Shown here: in pieces, positions 10,839-22,598 of the stretch
Numbering within the stretch: position 1 is the first letter of the stretch
Layout of the letters: every line of letters starts with the position of its first letter
Source: Primula veris
Lineage: Eukaryota; Streptophyta; Magnoliopsida; Ericales; Primulaceae
NCBI GenBank assembly: GCA_963682055.1
Contig: OY821749.1
Span: 1,600,336 to 1,664,335 of the forward strand
Length of the DNA stretch: 64,000 nucleotides
Reading direction: 5' to 3'
The notes under the pieces: generated by a model
Databases searched by the model: none
Told to the model about the DNA's origin: nothing
What the model saw: the letters and a program-made list of their open reading frames with translations, nothing else
Made by a program: the position numbers and the translations under genes

Positions 10839-10915
10839 TATCTATCTCTCTTTCTCTTTTCTTCATCAACAATGGTGAATCAGCTATGATATAGCTTTTT
10901 AAATAGTATCAGAGC

Positions 10916-12850
10916 GATATATCTAGCTTCCGCAACTATAATTAGAGACTCGTTGCTCTTTTACTTCGTCTTCTCATTTGTCATTGTTGAGATTTCTCAA
11001 AACCCTAATTTTTTGTAATTTTCCTTTTCTGTATTAATTGACTCAAATTATCACATCAAATTTGTCATTATATCGTATTTTCTGAGTTTATCTGTACCGA
11101 TTAGTGGTTAATTTGTCAAATATAAGAGTTTTCTGGAATTATTGGTGATTAACGAGTGATCGTAGTATCTATGGAGATTAATTGAGTATTGTGGTATCTG
11201 TGGTTATTGAAATTGATACTTCGAGGTGTATTTTGGGAATTTATTTATGCAATTGAGAATTTATAGGGTTTCTTCTATACAGTTAATCGAAGTTTTAATT
11301 TGCTTAATTTTCAGTTTTCTATACTTTTATTTGTGACCACCTAGCTGATTTTGATGAACAAATGGTTGAATTAAAGTTAGTGGAATTCCATTTTAACTTG
11401 CGTTATACTTTGGTTAGGTCAGAGTTTATCTGCATGTTTGGCATCAACTTTTTTTTAGCTTTTTGATTTTAAAAAGTCATATGCGTTTGGTATAACTGTT
11501 TTTTTTTTACCTTTTAAAAATTTAGATTTTGGAGAAATATAACTAAAAAAGCTAAAAGCAAAAAAATCACATATTTTGGAGATTTTGATAGATTTATCGC
11601 GACCATTTTAAGAATTTAAATAAATATTGATATTATCTCAACTAAAATTTTATTCGTATACTTGGCGTGTTACTTACTCGTTTAAATATGATATTATGAA
11701 AATTTATCAAAAAAATATCTTATTAAGTTATTTTGATTGAAAAAACAAAAAAGTTATTAGCTAATGCTAAAAATCAATACGTTGAAATTTCGTTTTTTTA
11801 AGTTTTTGCCAAACACTCATGTATATTTTGAAAATCAAGTTTTTTTTTTTAATATTTTCTGAAAGCAGATTTTTGACTGAAAAATCCGATATTTAGCTCG
11901 ATTTTTATAATTAGGGTAGCTCATTACTTCTTATTTGAGGCTACTAATCTCACCTAGGTGGGTTGGTGTAATTCGATTCAAATACGTTAGTAATTACGGA
12001 TTTACTTTATTTGCATTTCAGCTACTTATTTCATTATTTGTTTAGCTATAGATAGTAATAATAATAAAATAAAATAATATTTACAATGCATTTTTTTTTA
12101 ATGATACTCAGATAGTAATTGATACTATATTATTGTCATTTCCTTTTTGTACGACAAAATATGGCTATAGCATGTGATTAAACTAGATTTATTTATTTAT
12201 TTGTCACTATTTAGTTTTTTTTTTAAATATTAGAAGAAGCTCTCAGTTTTAAGCAAAAGATGAAATTCAAGTTGGTATTTGCTCAACTTTAATAAAGCCA
12301 ACTTCTTTGCTTAAAAGATACAGCCAAACAAGTCTTATTTGCAAATTGTGTCATCGTATATATTTTACCCACACCGCAATTTTACGTGGGCATTTTAAGC
12401 CAACTTATTTTCTTATAAACCTCTGTCAAACAAGTCTTATATTATTCATCACGAGTTACATATTTTGATTTACATATTAAAAACTTAGTTGATCATAATA
12501 TAGTAGTATAAATTGAAGAAAGATATATAAGGGTTTGAAATTTTAGTCAATTATACTTTATCTGTTCGGGTTCTGTAAAAAGCGAAAGTCTTTTGGAAAT
12601 GCTTAATATAAGTAAAGCCTGTAGTGAAGATGGAAATGAGATTAATTCATTTTGCACTAGTTCAATTAACCGGGTTATGCTTTAATGAATTTTTCGGATG
12701 GTAACAAGGTTATGATTCATGCAACGAGTTCATTATATCTGAGATCGATCCGACACAGTAAATATAAAACTTGTTATTTTTAATGTATTGTTAATATTGT
12801 TTTAACCCCTAAAAATCCGTGTAACAGAACAGAAGATAAAGGTGTTCGAA
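10916..12850. other. Intergenic, mostly AT-rich
   Basis: Apart from the TIR-like element at 11433-11822, no gene or complete repeat is supported. The last 200 bases would contain the promoter of the F-box gene; no convincing TATA box was picked out. Confidence 0.4.
11433..11822. mobile_element. Putative MITE with TGTTTGGCA ends
   Basis: The left end GCATGTTTGGCATCAACTTT and the complement of the right end (GAGTGTTTGGCAAAAACTT) are related inverted sequences about 390 bases apart. The interior is rich in AGCTTTTT/AAAAAGCT. No target duplication was confirmed. Confidence 0.4.
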
Positions 12851-14618
12851 ATGAAGAAAATCAATAGAAGAAAAAAAGCTAAGGTTTCAAAGAATAAGAA
12901 GGGGGAGAAAAAGATTGAGAATATTGATAGAATAAGCTATCTGCCAGATGATTTACTTGTACACATTTTATCGTTTCTTTCTTCAAAATACTCGATACGT
13001 TCATCCGTTCTCTCTCGTAGATGGAATAGAATCTACACTCTTGTCCCGGTTATCGACTTCAGTTATGATGATAGATACTACGGTCACTATGATGATTTCA
13101 TCTTACTAATGGTCGACAAGTTCATACATTCAGTGGATTCTTTGTTCATACTCAGTGTTGTTGAATATTTAAACAAGTTTTCTATCCACTTTTGGACAAG
13201 GTTTTGTGAGTCTGCCAACCAAATTCCTATAAATTCATGGCTTTCCAATGCAATTCTGAAACAAGTCAAGGAAATCGAAATTTATATCAGGGAACGAACA
13301 AGTTGTATACTGCCTGTTGATCTTTTTACAAATTGTAAAACTCTCACATGCTTAAGTGTAGCCGGAAATTTTGATGTTGTTCTAACTGAGAGTTCTTCTG
13401 TGTGTTTTCCATGCTTGACGGATTGTCGTTTTCAAGGTGTTACATTTGATCAATCTGCTAAAAGACTTTTCCGAAATTGCCCTGCCCTTAAAAATTTAAG
13501 TATTTGGGATTGCAGAACTGATGATGACGAAATGGTTCTCGATATATCCGTCTTTTCACTCAAGAACCTGATGATTCATGTATATTCAATGTCATTGAAT
13601 GTTGAGCTCAATGTTCCCGGCCTTCTTTGTTTTGATTACAAAGGAAGCGGAACTGGCTTATTGGGGTTGGAAAACTTCAAAAATTCTGTTATTGAAGCTT
13701 CTATTTGCAATGACAATATAAATCTAGAATTTGGGGACAAAATTGATGTGGAGATTATTCGCTCTATATGTCTTGTTGAAAAACTCCATATTATTATGAT
13801 TCTTGAATGAATCTTATTTTGTTTTCTTAAGTAACTTTTCATGAAATAGATGAGCCACCCGATATGTTTAAGTTTTGATACTTTTTTTGTTTTTTATCCC
13901 AAATCAAATTTGGATGGTGTGACTATATTATTCTTCCTAGATTCAAATATAATAAAAAAAACATTAATAGGATTCAAAAGACGACTTATCATTAATCATT
14001 ATTCATGATAATGAAAATTTACTAAAAAATGTTCACTACTCTACTATGAATTCATTAGAATAATGATTTATTATACAATAAAGTTGGTTACTTTTTTTAT
14101 TACATATAATTACACATGATACAAGTATTAACAATACTTTGATTCTGTCTTCTTTTAAATCACCTTCTTGTGTAGGTTTTCTTAAGTTCTGACTATTCAT
14201 GGCCAATGTTCGATAATTTGACTCGTTTGGAGTGTGATTGCTCCCTAGGCTTCGGATTGGTGTTATTGGCAGCAATCTTGAACAACTCCCCCCGGCTTGA
14301 GTATCTTTCATTAACCCGACGTACGGACCTTTCATCTACAAGGAGAACCGAGATGTTGGAGATGATGAGAATGTTATATGGTCTTCGGAACGCGTGCCTC
14401 AGTGTGTGTCTAAGCATCTAAAGGAGGTCGATTTTACAAATAAGTTACCGTGTGAATGCAAGCTGGTGAAGTACTTCCTCAAATTTGCAAAGACCCTGGA
14501 GAAGCCAAAAATTTGGTCTAAATCAAGTTGGGATGAGCAATTTGAGGTCAACTCGGAAGTATGTCAGGTTGTATTTCAAGTATATGATGATGACTCGGAA
14601 GAAGACGAGTATTGGTGA
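12851..14618 (+). pseudogene. F-box/LRR/FBD gene, probably broken
   Basis: From the ATG at 12851 the first open frame runs to a TGA at 13808-13810. It has a basic N-terminus, an F-box at about residues 28-70 (YLPDDLLVHILSFLSS... VLSRRWNRIY) and LRR-like repeats (LFTNCKTLTCLSV, CFPCLTDCRFQGV, LFRNCPALKNLSIWDC), the plant family that recruits substrates to SCF ubiquitin ligases. An acceptor at 14174-14175 opens a second exon with the FBD-type sequence NNSPRLEYLS, but that frame goes wrong near 14300-14312. The rest of the FBD (SERVPQCVSKHLKEVDF ... ECKLVKYFLKFAKTLEK) is in another frame to the stop at 14618. The best donor (CTTAA|GTAACT, 13831) lies after the TGA, and its phase does not match the acceptor. 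Two independent faults suggest a pseudogene, though an assembly error or unusual splicing could explain part. Confidence 0.7.
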
Positions 14619-16659
14619 CAATTTTCCTTCTCTTTCGACTTTGGATTGGATGTCTTTGAGTTACTTAATGTCTGTTTACTTGGCTGAAGGTTTTGTCTTA
14701 TAAATATTGCATCATGTTTCAGTGAAAACTGTGTATGTACTTGAGCCTATCTTTTAGCTTTCCATGAGCAGACATCGGAAACCGTATGCTAAGTGATATA
14801 TATAGCTCGATGAGAGTTATACACGTGGAGAGATGGGACAATTTGGTTACCCATCGGCCTATCTTTAATTTTTTTTCAAAATGTAAATATATTTAGATTT
14901 GCTATTCACGAGTGGAGACCCAATCTAGAGCTCTCTATAAAAATTTTAACGCTCAACTCCTACATCAAAAAGGATTTGTCGTTCTTTTCTATTTCACCTT
15001 TTTATTTTCTCTCTCTACGATTTTTTATATTCCATCGTTGGTTCTCCTCGGATAAACTTACAGATCCTATAAAGTTCATCTTTTTTATTTACTATGGATT
15101 TGATGACAATATTTTGTATGTTTGCATCTTCATATATTATCTATTATTCTTTTTCTTATTTTGAAAGTAGGATTTCTACTTTGTTTATGTGATATTCATA
15201 TTATACTTTTGTCTTTGGTTTTTGTCAAGATGTAAAGTTTATGGATTGTTATTTAAATGTTTGGATAGTAGAAAAAGCTTAAGAAAGAAAAAGTCAAAAA
15301 AAAAAGTTTTCTTTTTATAAATATCAAATTTGTATAACATTGTTGTGCACTATTTAAAAAATGACCCTATACATACTTCACATTTTTGTATATAGCCAAA
15401 TCTAGAGAGAAATTTTAAAGAGACCATCAATAATGTTCTTATGTTGTGGTATTTGATTAACTTTTTATATCATTTTGATAATTTCAATATATATTCTTGG
15501 ACGGTTACACATTTTTGCATAGAAAACAATTAAACATTAATGAAAAGAGTATGGAAATGTCATTATTCAAACTAAGTACCGTCCGTACAAAATATTTATC
15601 CAAATATAATAGTAATCGACTATATGTACAAATATAACTTTTCATATATTGAAGCTACAAATACGTTAGTGCAATCACCATACCTATTCACAACGACTGG
15701 TTGGGAACAGTCGGTGGCCACGACCCCCCATATTATATAAATTATCATGCAACTACAGATAATTTTGATCATTTTACTAACGATGCCAGAGCAACGCTGA
15801 TGTTTTTGTGTGGATGTATCGTTTTTTGCTATAATTGATGTATTAACACTGAATTTTCTAAATTGAAATTGGAATCTACTTCTTAATAAAAAAAAACGGT
15901 TGGCTATGCAGCAGTTGGAGGTGAGCAATGGAATTCGGAAACGGCTAGTGATTAAAACACCCACAAAAGGTATGGACAATGAACTAATTATTTTGGGACA
16001 CGAGTGATCATGAGTTACAAATGGGAAGTCAAGAGCCGAAGACACGAGTGAGTAGTTACAGATGGGAAGTCACGAGCCGAATAGGGCATGGTGCAAAGTA
16101 TATTGAACCCAAAAGCAAGTTTTCAGTATACGACGAGGTCAGTGGTGGAAATTTATCGATAAGCATAAAGAACACAATAAATAGTGTTAGAGATTACTGA
16201 ATTTGCGAATGATGATGTGTCGGATTTGGGGTGCAAAAGACATAATTATTTGAAATTCGAATTGAAAATATGGTTAAAGACCGAGTAAGTCAAATTGTGT
16301 AGATTCTTGAGGATGAGACGTGGACTTAGTTATACAAAACACGATTTGAGAAGGTAAACTAACATGGAAGTTGGAACGAGTTCGATTATGCCCTAAACGA
16401 GCATTGACACGATGAGAGGAAACCAGTTCGCCATAAGACATAACTAGGGAAGATAGATATCGATGGGTCATGATATAAGACATAAACATCTTCGCCAAAA
16501 TGTAATGACCGATGGTTTCTTTATTCGTTCAAGCGTAGAATAATTTTTCAGGTCACTTTGCCATATATTATCAAAAAATAAAAGATGTCAGTTTAGTCTT
16601 TGATGTAAAATTGCAATTATAAAAGGTGAATCGATTCCTTGTACGAGTTCCACAATTTG
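14619..16659. other. Intergenic, nothing firm
   Basis: AT-rich sequence with short frames lacking domains. A local duplication around 16006-16072 repeats GAGTTACAAATGGGAAGTCAAGAGCCGA with small changes. Some of 15950-16500 reads like retrotransposon-derived sequence, but I could not assign a family. Confidence 0.35.
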
Positions 16660-16839
16660 TCTACGAAACTACGTGTAATTTTGATCAGTTTGTAACTTGT
16701 ATCAAAATTGTCGAAATGGTTTTTTTTTTAAATCTAATCATAAAATTTAACATTGAACTATATGATCAACTTTTGAAAATTTTCATTTCAATAATTTTAA
16801 TATAGATTCTTGATCGGTCAAAATTGAATTCGTAGTGTA
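16660..16839. mobile_element. Short MITE of the GAAACTACGTG family
   Basis: The left end ACGAAACTACGTGTAATTTT is mirrored at the right by GGTCAAAATTGAATTCGTAG, with the shared internal TTGTATCAAAATTGTCGAAA and AACATTGAACTATATGATCA blocks. Same family as 41432-41633, in inverted internal orientation. Confidence 0.65.
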
Positions 16840-18237
16840 CGAGGGAGCGCTATATAAATAACTGTATAAGTAATTAATAAGGATAAGAAATGTAGTTGTC
16901 AACAGATTTTCGATTTGTAAAGTCATTTTAATTAATTAGTTTTTAAAAACCAAATAGGCTAAAAAAATCTGAAATTTCAATGGATTTTTGAAACATATTT
17001 TTTTTTATAAAATCTGAATTTTTAAACCCATAATCTGTTACGTTACAAAATTACAAATAGTCCACCAACAAGTATAAGCTTTTAAAGCAAAAAGCTAGTA
17101 TCGATACAAGTCTAGAAAAAGTTATTCAATTTATCCATAAGAATATTTCAGCTTCCTTTGATTCCTTTTGCTGCCTATCTAAATTTCACATGTTCTATAC
17201 GTTACTAATTTTGAATGGAAAAATACCAAAATATACTGTTTTTCAAGTCTAATTATAAAAAACTATAGATCAAAACTTTTATTTTCAAAATATACAATTC
17301 TAATAAATATGTGTAGTTGTATGTTAGTATGTTTTGAAAAGAAACTTTTAGATGTTATATATTTTGATAATATGTTTCGGTTAATTGTATTTTATTACCT
17401 AGATTTGTCTTTACAACTATGGACCAAGATTCTTGTACGTGTTGCAAACACACCAATGCCGTGAAAAAATGAATGTAACATTAAGTCGTATTCCATATTT
17501 CAAACTTTTTAATGGAATATTTACATACTTTAATTGATCACTTCTGTTATTGATGTAACTTTTGAAAAAGAAGTCAGATAATCTGAATCATAACAAAAAT
17601 AAAAAATGGACAATATACTCTTATTTAAAGTAGCTAGTTATTGGCATTTGGAACTTAAACTATTTACGTAACCAGGGTAACCGCGCGACGGAACCATTAT
17701 GATTTTTTTAGCAAGTCGTCTTGTAAAAAATATATCGAATAGAGAATAAAATAAATAAAATCTAATATAAAAATAAATAATTTTTTCTATGTTTAGCATA
17801 ACATAAAATAAATATGAAGTTAAAGACAAATGATATTGGACAATAAAATAATTTTTTTAGTAATTTTGTTTGAAAAAATACAATGGTCATTTACTAAATT
17901 TTGTAATTTCAAAATAAAAAACAGATTTTTTTAGAAAAAAAATAGCTAACATTATTTGAACTCCTACCTTAAAGTCAATTTTAACACTACACCAACAACT
18001 ATTTTGTTTAATTAGAAGGGACCATCAATGTATATATCTTAAAAAAATTTAAATTACACATAAAAAAATTTAAAAATCGCCATCGAAAATACTCACGGCC
18101 ACCCGAACCACCCCCGGGGGTCCGCATTAGCGTATTTTGAGCGTAATATTCTCTTAAGATAAAACATTTGTACCAGTTTCATGTTAACTTGAAATCGATG
18201 GACTTTATGTTCTATACTACCTATTTAATGATGCTTA
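16840..18237. other. AT-rich intergenic, nothing recognised
   Basis: No coding frame, RNA or complete repeat could be supported. Confidence 0.4.
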
Positions 18238-18634
18238 GAGCATTTCCAATAGTGTTGTTAGTTTTATTGTTAACTAAAATAGTTAGCTAACAATATATTT
18301 TTTTATCTTCATTAGTTACGTTAAAGTATGTATTATCTTTATAGATGTTAAAAAAGTTATTAAAATTAACAATTTTTTTAATGTTTGTAACCAGTGACAT
18401 GACAAACACACCCCACAATTAACATTATTATCTCCTATAAATTATTCCCATAAGAATAGTGACCAATAAAATAAAATAGAAATTGTTAATTAAAAATTGA
18501 TAACATTGTTAACTTTAAACTAATATATTTGTTAAATTTAAGATGCATATGTGTCATTTAACATATTTTTAAACGATAATGTGTCATTATTTAATATTAA
18601 AAAGTTAATAAAAGTATTGTGGATGCTGTTAGTA
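18238..18634. mobile_element. Putative MITE with AGCATTTCCAATA ends
   Basis: The left end AGCATTTCCAATAGTGTTG and the complement of the right end (AGCATCCACAATACTTTTAT) are similar inverted sequences. The interior is dominated by TTGTTAACT/AGTTAACAA blocks. No coding capacity and no confirmed target duplication. Confidence 0.45.
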
Positions 18635-18848
18635 CTTATAAGTTATGAATGGTATTTTATATTTTTTTAAATAATTACATAATTTTTCGTATTTCTACGA
18701 CACTAAGTTATAACCACCAGTTTCATGATGCCGCGCACATAATCTTCCAAATTGAAGGGTAATTAATTAAAAGTGACAAAAAAAAACATTTTCATTCGGA
18801 CTTAAAAGGGTAAAATTGTGAAATAAATAGTACTGTATTCCGAATAAT

Positions 18849-20453
18849 GGTCTTGTTTGGTTTACATGTACTTTTACTTAATTTTACTTTTAAATATAGA
18901 AATAAATACGTTTGCTTCGTTGTCCATTTTTAATTATACTTTTAGCAAAAGTAAGTGATTCAAAAGTGTACTTATTTTAAGTACCAATTATAATACTTAT
19001 GGCAAAAAAAAGTAAAAAGTGACATTATAGTAATTTTAGTATCTCATTATAATTCCTCATTTCTTTTCACATGTATTCTTCGACCCCCTTTTCTTACTTA
19101 TAATTCCAAACTGAAAAATATATACATGTCTAACCATTTACTAGTAAGTGAACTAGTTCGTATAGAATATAATTGCTGTTAGAAATTTAGGGTATGATAA
19201 TTCTGGATAACTTCGAAGAATCGTGTTCGTACACTTTCCGAACAAAGTATTTCGACCCTATTATTGCCTGGGTTCACGAAATCTTTATGGGGATAATTCT
19301 TGAAGAACAATCTGTTTCTGGCAAGGAGAATAGATTAGGAAATGTAGAGAGAATTTTCTTATATGTTTCTGTATCCAAAACCGAGGCCAAATGACTTCTT
19401 ATATAGGAGATCAATAACCGAAACTGAAAGCAAGCAACTGTTCGAAAAACCGGTTATGTCGGTTGGGAAAGGGTCCAACTATTCAAAATTTTCCGGAAAG
19501 GAAGCAACTGTTCGGAAAATTTTTTCGCTCGGGGCGCTGCCCCGCACCCCGCCCGCTGTCCTGGCAGCGGGACCCAGCCAGGGGCTCTCGCCCCTTGGAC
19601 CCCGCCAGGAGCTCTGCCCTTTGGAACCCCGTTTCAATTATTCATATTCAATTATACGTTGGCTCGACGAGCGCGCACTCCGCACTTCCCTAACTCGTTT
19701 CCGAGTTTAACGCATTATTGCATCGCCCTATAATAAATCACATTACTACTAAAATACATTGATGATACTAAAATCACCAACAATTGCTACAACCAATAAT
19801 TTAGACATATCCATTAATTGTTACAACCTTTTATTAAAGATTTTTTATTTCCCCATCATAATTGTTTTTCTTTTAAAACATAATTAAGATTAGGATTTGG
19901 TAATTATCTGTTTTAGAAAATTTTAATTTACAAGTTACCACTTATCAATATCTAAATTTTATGGATTTTTATTTGGAGAAACTAATATTTTACTATTTTA
20001 TTTATCTCCTTTTAAGCTTCAATTAATTTTAAATTTTATAAATTTTTAGTACACCATTTGTCTATACAAGTGAATATGAGGTCATGTGTTTTGAAACCTC
20101 ATAGTAATTATGATTATGTGGGTTTACAACTCATCGAAAGAAAATCCATAATGAGTTATAAAAAAATTATTTTCGCTATTTTTCCTAGTTTATTTTACTT
20201 GTAGAATAATACCTCGATCATAGGAGAATAGATTAAAAGTTATGGATATAATAGTTTTTTTTATAAAAGAAAAGTAAAAGTACAAAGTACAAAGTTTCTA
20301 CTCCTACCAAACAACAATTTTATTAAAAAATATACTTTTATAATATTTACCAAATAACAATCACATACTTAAAAGTAAACATTAAAAATATATTTTTCTA
20401 TATTTATCAAATAAGTATACTTTTGTAGCTATAACATGCAACCAAACGAGACC
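18849..20453. mobile_element. TIR DNA element of about 1.6 kb (GGTCTNGTTTGGTT ends)
   Basis: The left end reads GGTCTTGTTTGGTTTACATG and the complement of the right end reads GGTCTCGTTTGGTTGCATG. Inward, both ends carry TACTTTTA and AAATATAGAAA motifs in inverted order. The middle (about 19170-19740) is a different, GC-rich sequence that looks inserted. No transposase is visible, so this would be a non-autonomous element; no target duplication was confirmed. Confidence 0.55.
19172..19735 (+). mobile_element. GC-rich LTR-like insert inside the TIR element
   Basis: A block of about 560 bases starting near TGTTAGAAATTTAGGG has much higher GC content than its surroundings, peaking at 19525-19635 with CTGCCCCGCACCCC and CTCGCCCCTTGGACCCCG runs. 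Such pyrimidine-rich C blocks are common in plant LTRs. The phrase AAGCAACTGTTCG occurs twice inside. Boundaries and class are inferred; no target duplication fits exactly. Confidence 0.35.
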
Positions 20454-20594
20454 AATATATCTGGCATGCTAAACTAGTAAACTTAAAAGTGCCATGTAAA
20501 TCGGTGATTGAATTACAAAATAACTGTAGCTAGTCTACAAAATCAAAAAAACAAAAGGCAACGTCATTATAAAAAAAAAAAAATATTCAAATAG

Positions 20595-20720
20595 CGACGG
20601 TATTTTTTGGTACGAGGTTATTAGCGACGGTTTTTGTGACGGTTTTGTGACAGTTTGGTCAATTTGCGACGGATTTGTGATAACTTTTTAAATTAACGAC
20701 AGACTTGTGACAGCTTTTGA
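20595..20720 (+). repeat. GCGACGG-motif cluster, possible CACTA subterminal remnant
   Basis: Contains AGCGACGG, TGTGACGG, TTGCGACGGATTTGTGA and ACGACAGACTTGTGACAG in quick succession, a pattern seen in subterminal regions of plant CACTA elements. No CACTA terminus was found, so this is tentative. Confidence 0.35.
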
Positions 20721-20855
20721 CTCTTACTAAATCAAAAATTATTTTGTAACGAGCTTATCTGCAAAAACTCAGATCCTACTTAAATACAGAGAGGATCAAT
20801 TAATTGTAGCTAGTCTAATATATAAAGTGAAAAAAAGAAAGTAAAAGAGGATTGA

Positions 20856-20864
20856 TTTAGCAAC
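20856..20864. repeat. MULE target-site duplication, left copy
   Basis: TTTAGCAAC, identical to 39476-39484 on the other side of the element. Confidence 0.9.
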
Positions 20865-20907
20865 GAGGTTGGCTGAAAATACATCAAAAATTCTGGATTA
20901 ACTCTGA

Positions 20908-21050
20908 GACCGTAGATTAAATCTACGGTCTACAGTCATTGACTGTAAACCGTAGATTTAATCTACGGTTTGAATTAATTTAATTCAAACCGTAGATTAA
21001 ATCTACGGTTTACAGTCAATGACTGTAGACCGTAGATTTAATTTACGGTC
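20908..21050. repeat. Nested palindrome at the left MULE end
   Basis: A nearly perfect 143-bp palindrome centred near 20979. Each arm itself contains two smaller palindromes (GACCGTAGATT/AATCTACGGTC and AACCGTAGATT/AATCTACGGTT) joined by TACAGTCATTGACTGTA. It could form hairpins within a cruciform. Confidence 0.9.
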
Positions 21051-21065
21051 TGGATTAAATTATGC

Positions 21066-21142
21066 AGAAATTACACAGTCAGTCCCTGCTTTTCAAAATT
21101 ACATAGTCAGTCCCTGCGCGAAAATTACACAGACAGTCCCTT
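21066..21142 (+). repeat. Three short direct repeats near the left MULE end
   Basis: AAATTACACAGTCAGTCCCT recurs three times at about 30-base spacing with one or two changes per copy. Confidence 0.7.
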
Positions 21143-21360
21143 GAAAACAGAATTTCACGTTTTTTTTTTAAAAAAATAAACTTTTATACTATACTCTCTT
21201 TCTTTCTCTCAAAAACCCCCAATTTTCATCCCAAAAAACCACCCAAATCAATCAAACACATTACCTATCAAATTAATTAACAAAAAAACCCCAAATCATC
21301 AATCAAATTTATCCATAATTCAAGGGTATATCTTTTATTCTCTAATTTATTATTTATATT

Positions 21361-21665
21361 GTGTAATTTCAATTTGTAAAATAGGAAAAAATATATAAAA
21401 TATGCAAATTGATTATTCACTTAGCTATATATAATTGTTTGTTGTTTGTTTATATTAATTATAGAAATTATAATAATTGTTGATATTTGTCCCATTTTTG
21501 CATGTTTTTTTTTTTGTGTAATTTTAATTTGTAAACTAGGAAAAAATATATAAAATATGCAAAACCATAATTCACTTAGCTATATATAATTGTTTGTTGT
21601 TTGTTTATATTAATTATAGAAATTATAATAATTGTTGATATTTGTCTCATTTTTGCATTTTTTAT
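21361..21665 (+). repeat. Tandem duplication of a 155-bp AT-rich unit in the MULE
   Basis: 21361-21515 and 21516-21665 share GTGTAATTT(C/T)AATTTGTAAA, then AAAAATATATAAAATATGCAA, then a long AATTGTTTGTTGTTTGTTTA block. No gene lies here. Confidence 0.75.
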
Positions 21666-21708
21666 TTATTTTGTGTTTGGTTAATTTCAATTGTTGATAA
21701 TTATTGAT

Positions 21709-22410
21709 AATGTGTTTGGTTATGATTAAAAAATTGAGTTATGATTGTTTGGTTTATGATTAAATGTGTGTTTGGTTATGATTAAAAAATTGAATTATTA
21801 TTGTTTGGTTATGATTAAAAAATGGAGTTATTATTGTTTGGTTTATGATTAAATGTGTGTTTGGTTATGATTAAAAAATTGAATTATTATTGTTTGGTTT
21901 ATGATTAAATGTGTGTTTGGTTATGATTAAAAAATTGAATTATTATTGTTTGGTTTATGATTAAATGTGTGTTTGGTTATGATTAAAAAATTGAGTTATT
22001 ATTGTTTGGTTTTATGATTAAATGTGTGTTTGGTTAAGATTAAAAAATTGAGTTATTATTGTTTGGTTTTATGATTAAATGTGTGTTTGGTTATGATTAA
22101 AAAATTGAGTTATTATTGTTTGGTTTATGATTAAATGTGTGTTTGGTTATGATTAAAAAATTGAGTTATTATTGTTTGGTTTTATGATTAAATGTGTGTT
22201 TGGTTATGATTAAAAAATTGAGTTATTATTGTTTGGTTTTATGATTAAATGTGTGTTTGGTTATGATTAAAAAATTGAGTTATTATTGTTTGGTTTATGA
22301 TTAAATGTGTGTTTGGTTATGATTAAAAAATTGAATTATTATTGTTTGGTTTATGATTAAATGTGTGTTTGGTTATGATTAAAAAATTGAGTTATTATTG
22401 TTTGATTATG
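21709..22410 (+). repeat. 56-bp minisatellite upstream of the PMD gene
   Basis: About twelve copies of a 55-58 bp unit containing TGTGTTTGGTTATGATTAAA, AAATTGAGTTATTATTG and TTTGGTTTATGATTAAA. Copies differ mainly by GAGTT/GAATT and by one T in GGTTTATG. Irregular TTGGTTATCATTAA remnants follow to about 22570, just before the PMD start codon. Confidence 0.9.
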
Positions 22411-22598
22411 ATTGTTTGGTTATAATTGTTTGGTTATCATTGTTTTGGTTATCATTAATTGGTTATAATTGAGTTATCATTGTTTGGTTATCATTAATTG
22501 GTTATGATTGTTTGGTTATCATTAATTGGTTATTAATTGGTTATTTTATCATTGTTTGGTTATCATTAACCGAGTTATATTTGGTTATCACAGTTAGA

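Larger units (their letters stand above)
9982..10915 (+). mobile_element. Old Copia-type LTR remnant with primer-binding site, carrying nested insertions
   Basis: Ends in TAGTATCAGAGCG (about 10902-10914), one base from the TGGTATCAGAGC primer-binding site that follows many plant Copia LTRs. The upstream part has a promoter-like CTATAAATACTCAGC at 10103-10117. A foldback MITE and a Helitron interrupt the CT-rich stretch between about 10160 and 10860. The left boundary is uncertain and no partner LTR is visible, so this is an LTR relic. Confidence 0.45.

Noticed and set aside
19363..19710. 115-codon plus-strand frame over the GC-rich block
   Set aside because: Pro/Arg-rich translation of C-rich repeats; overlapping frames are equally open and no domain is seen.
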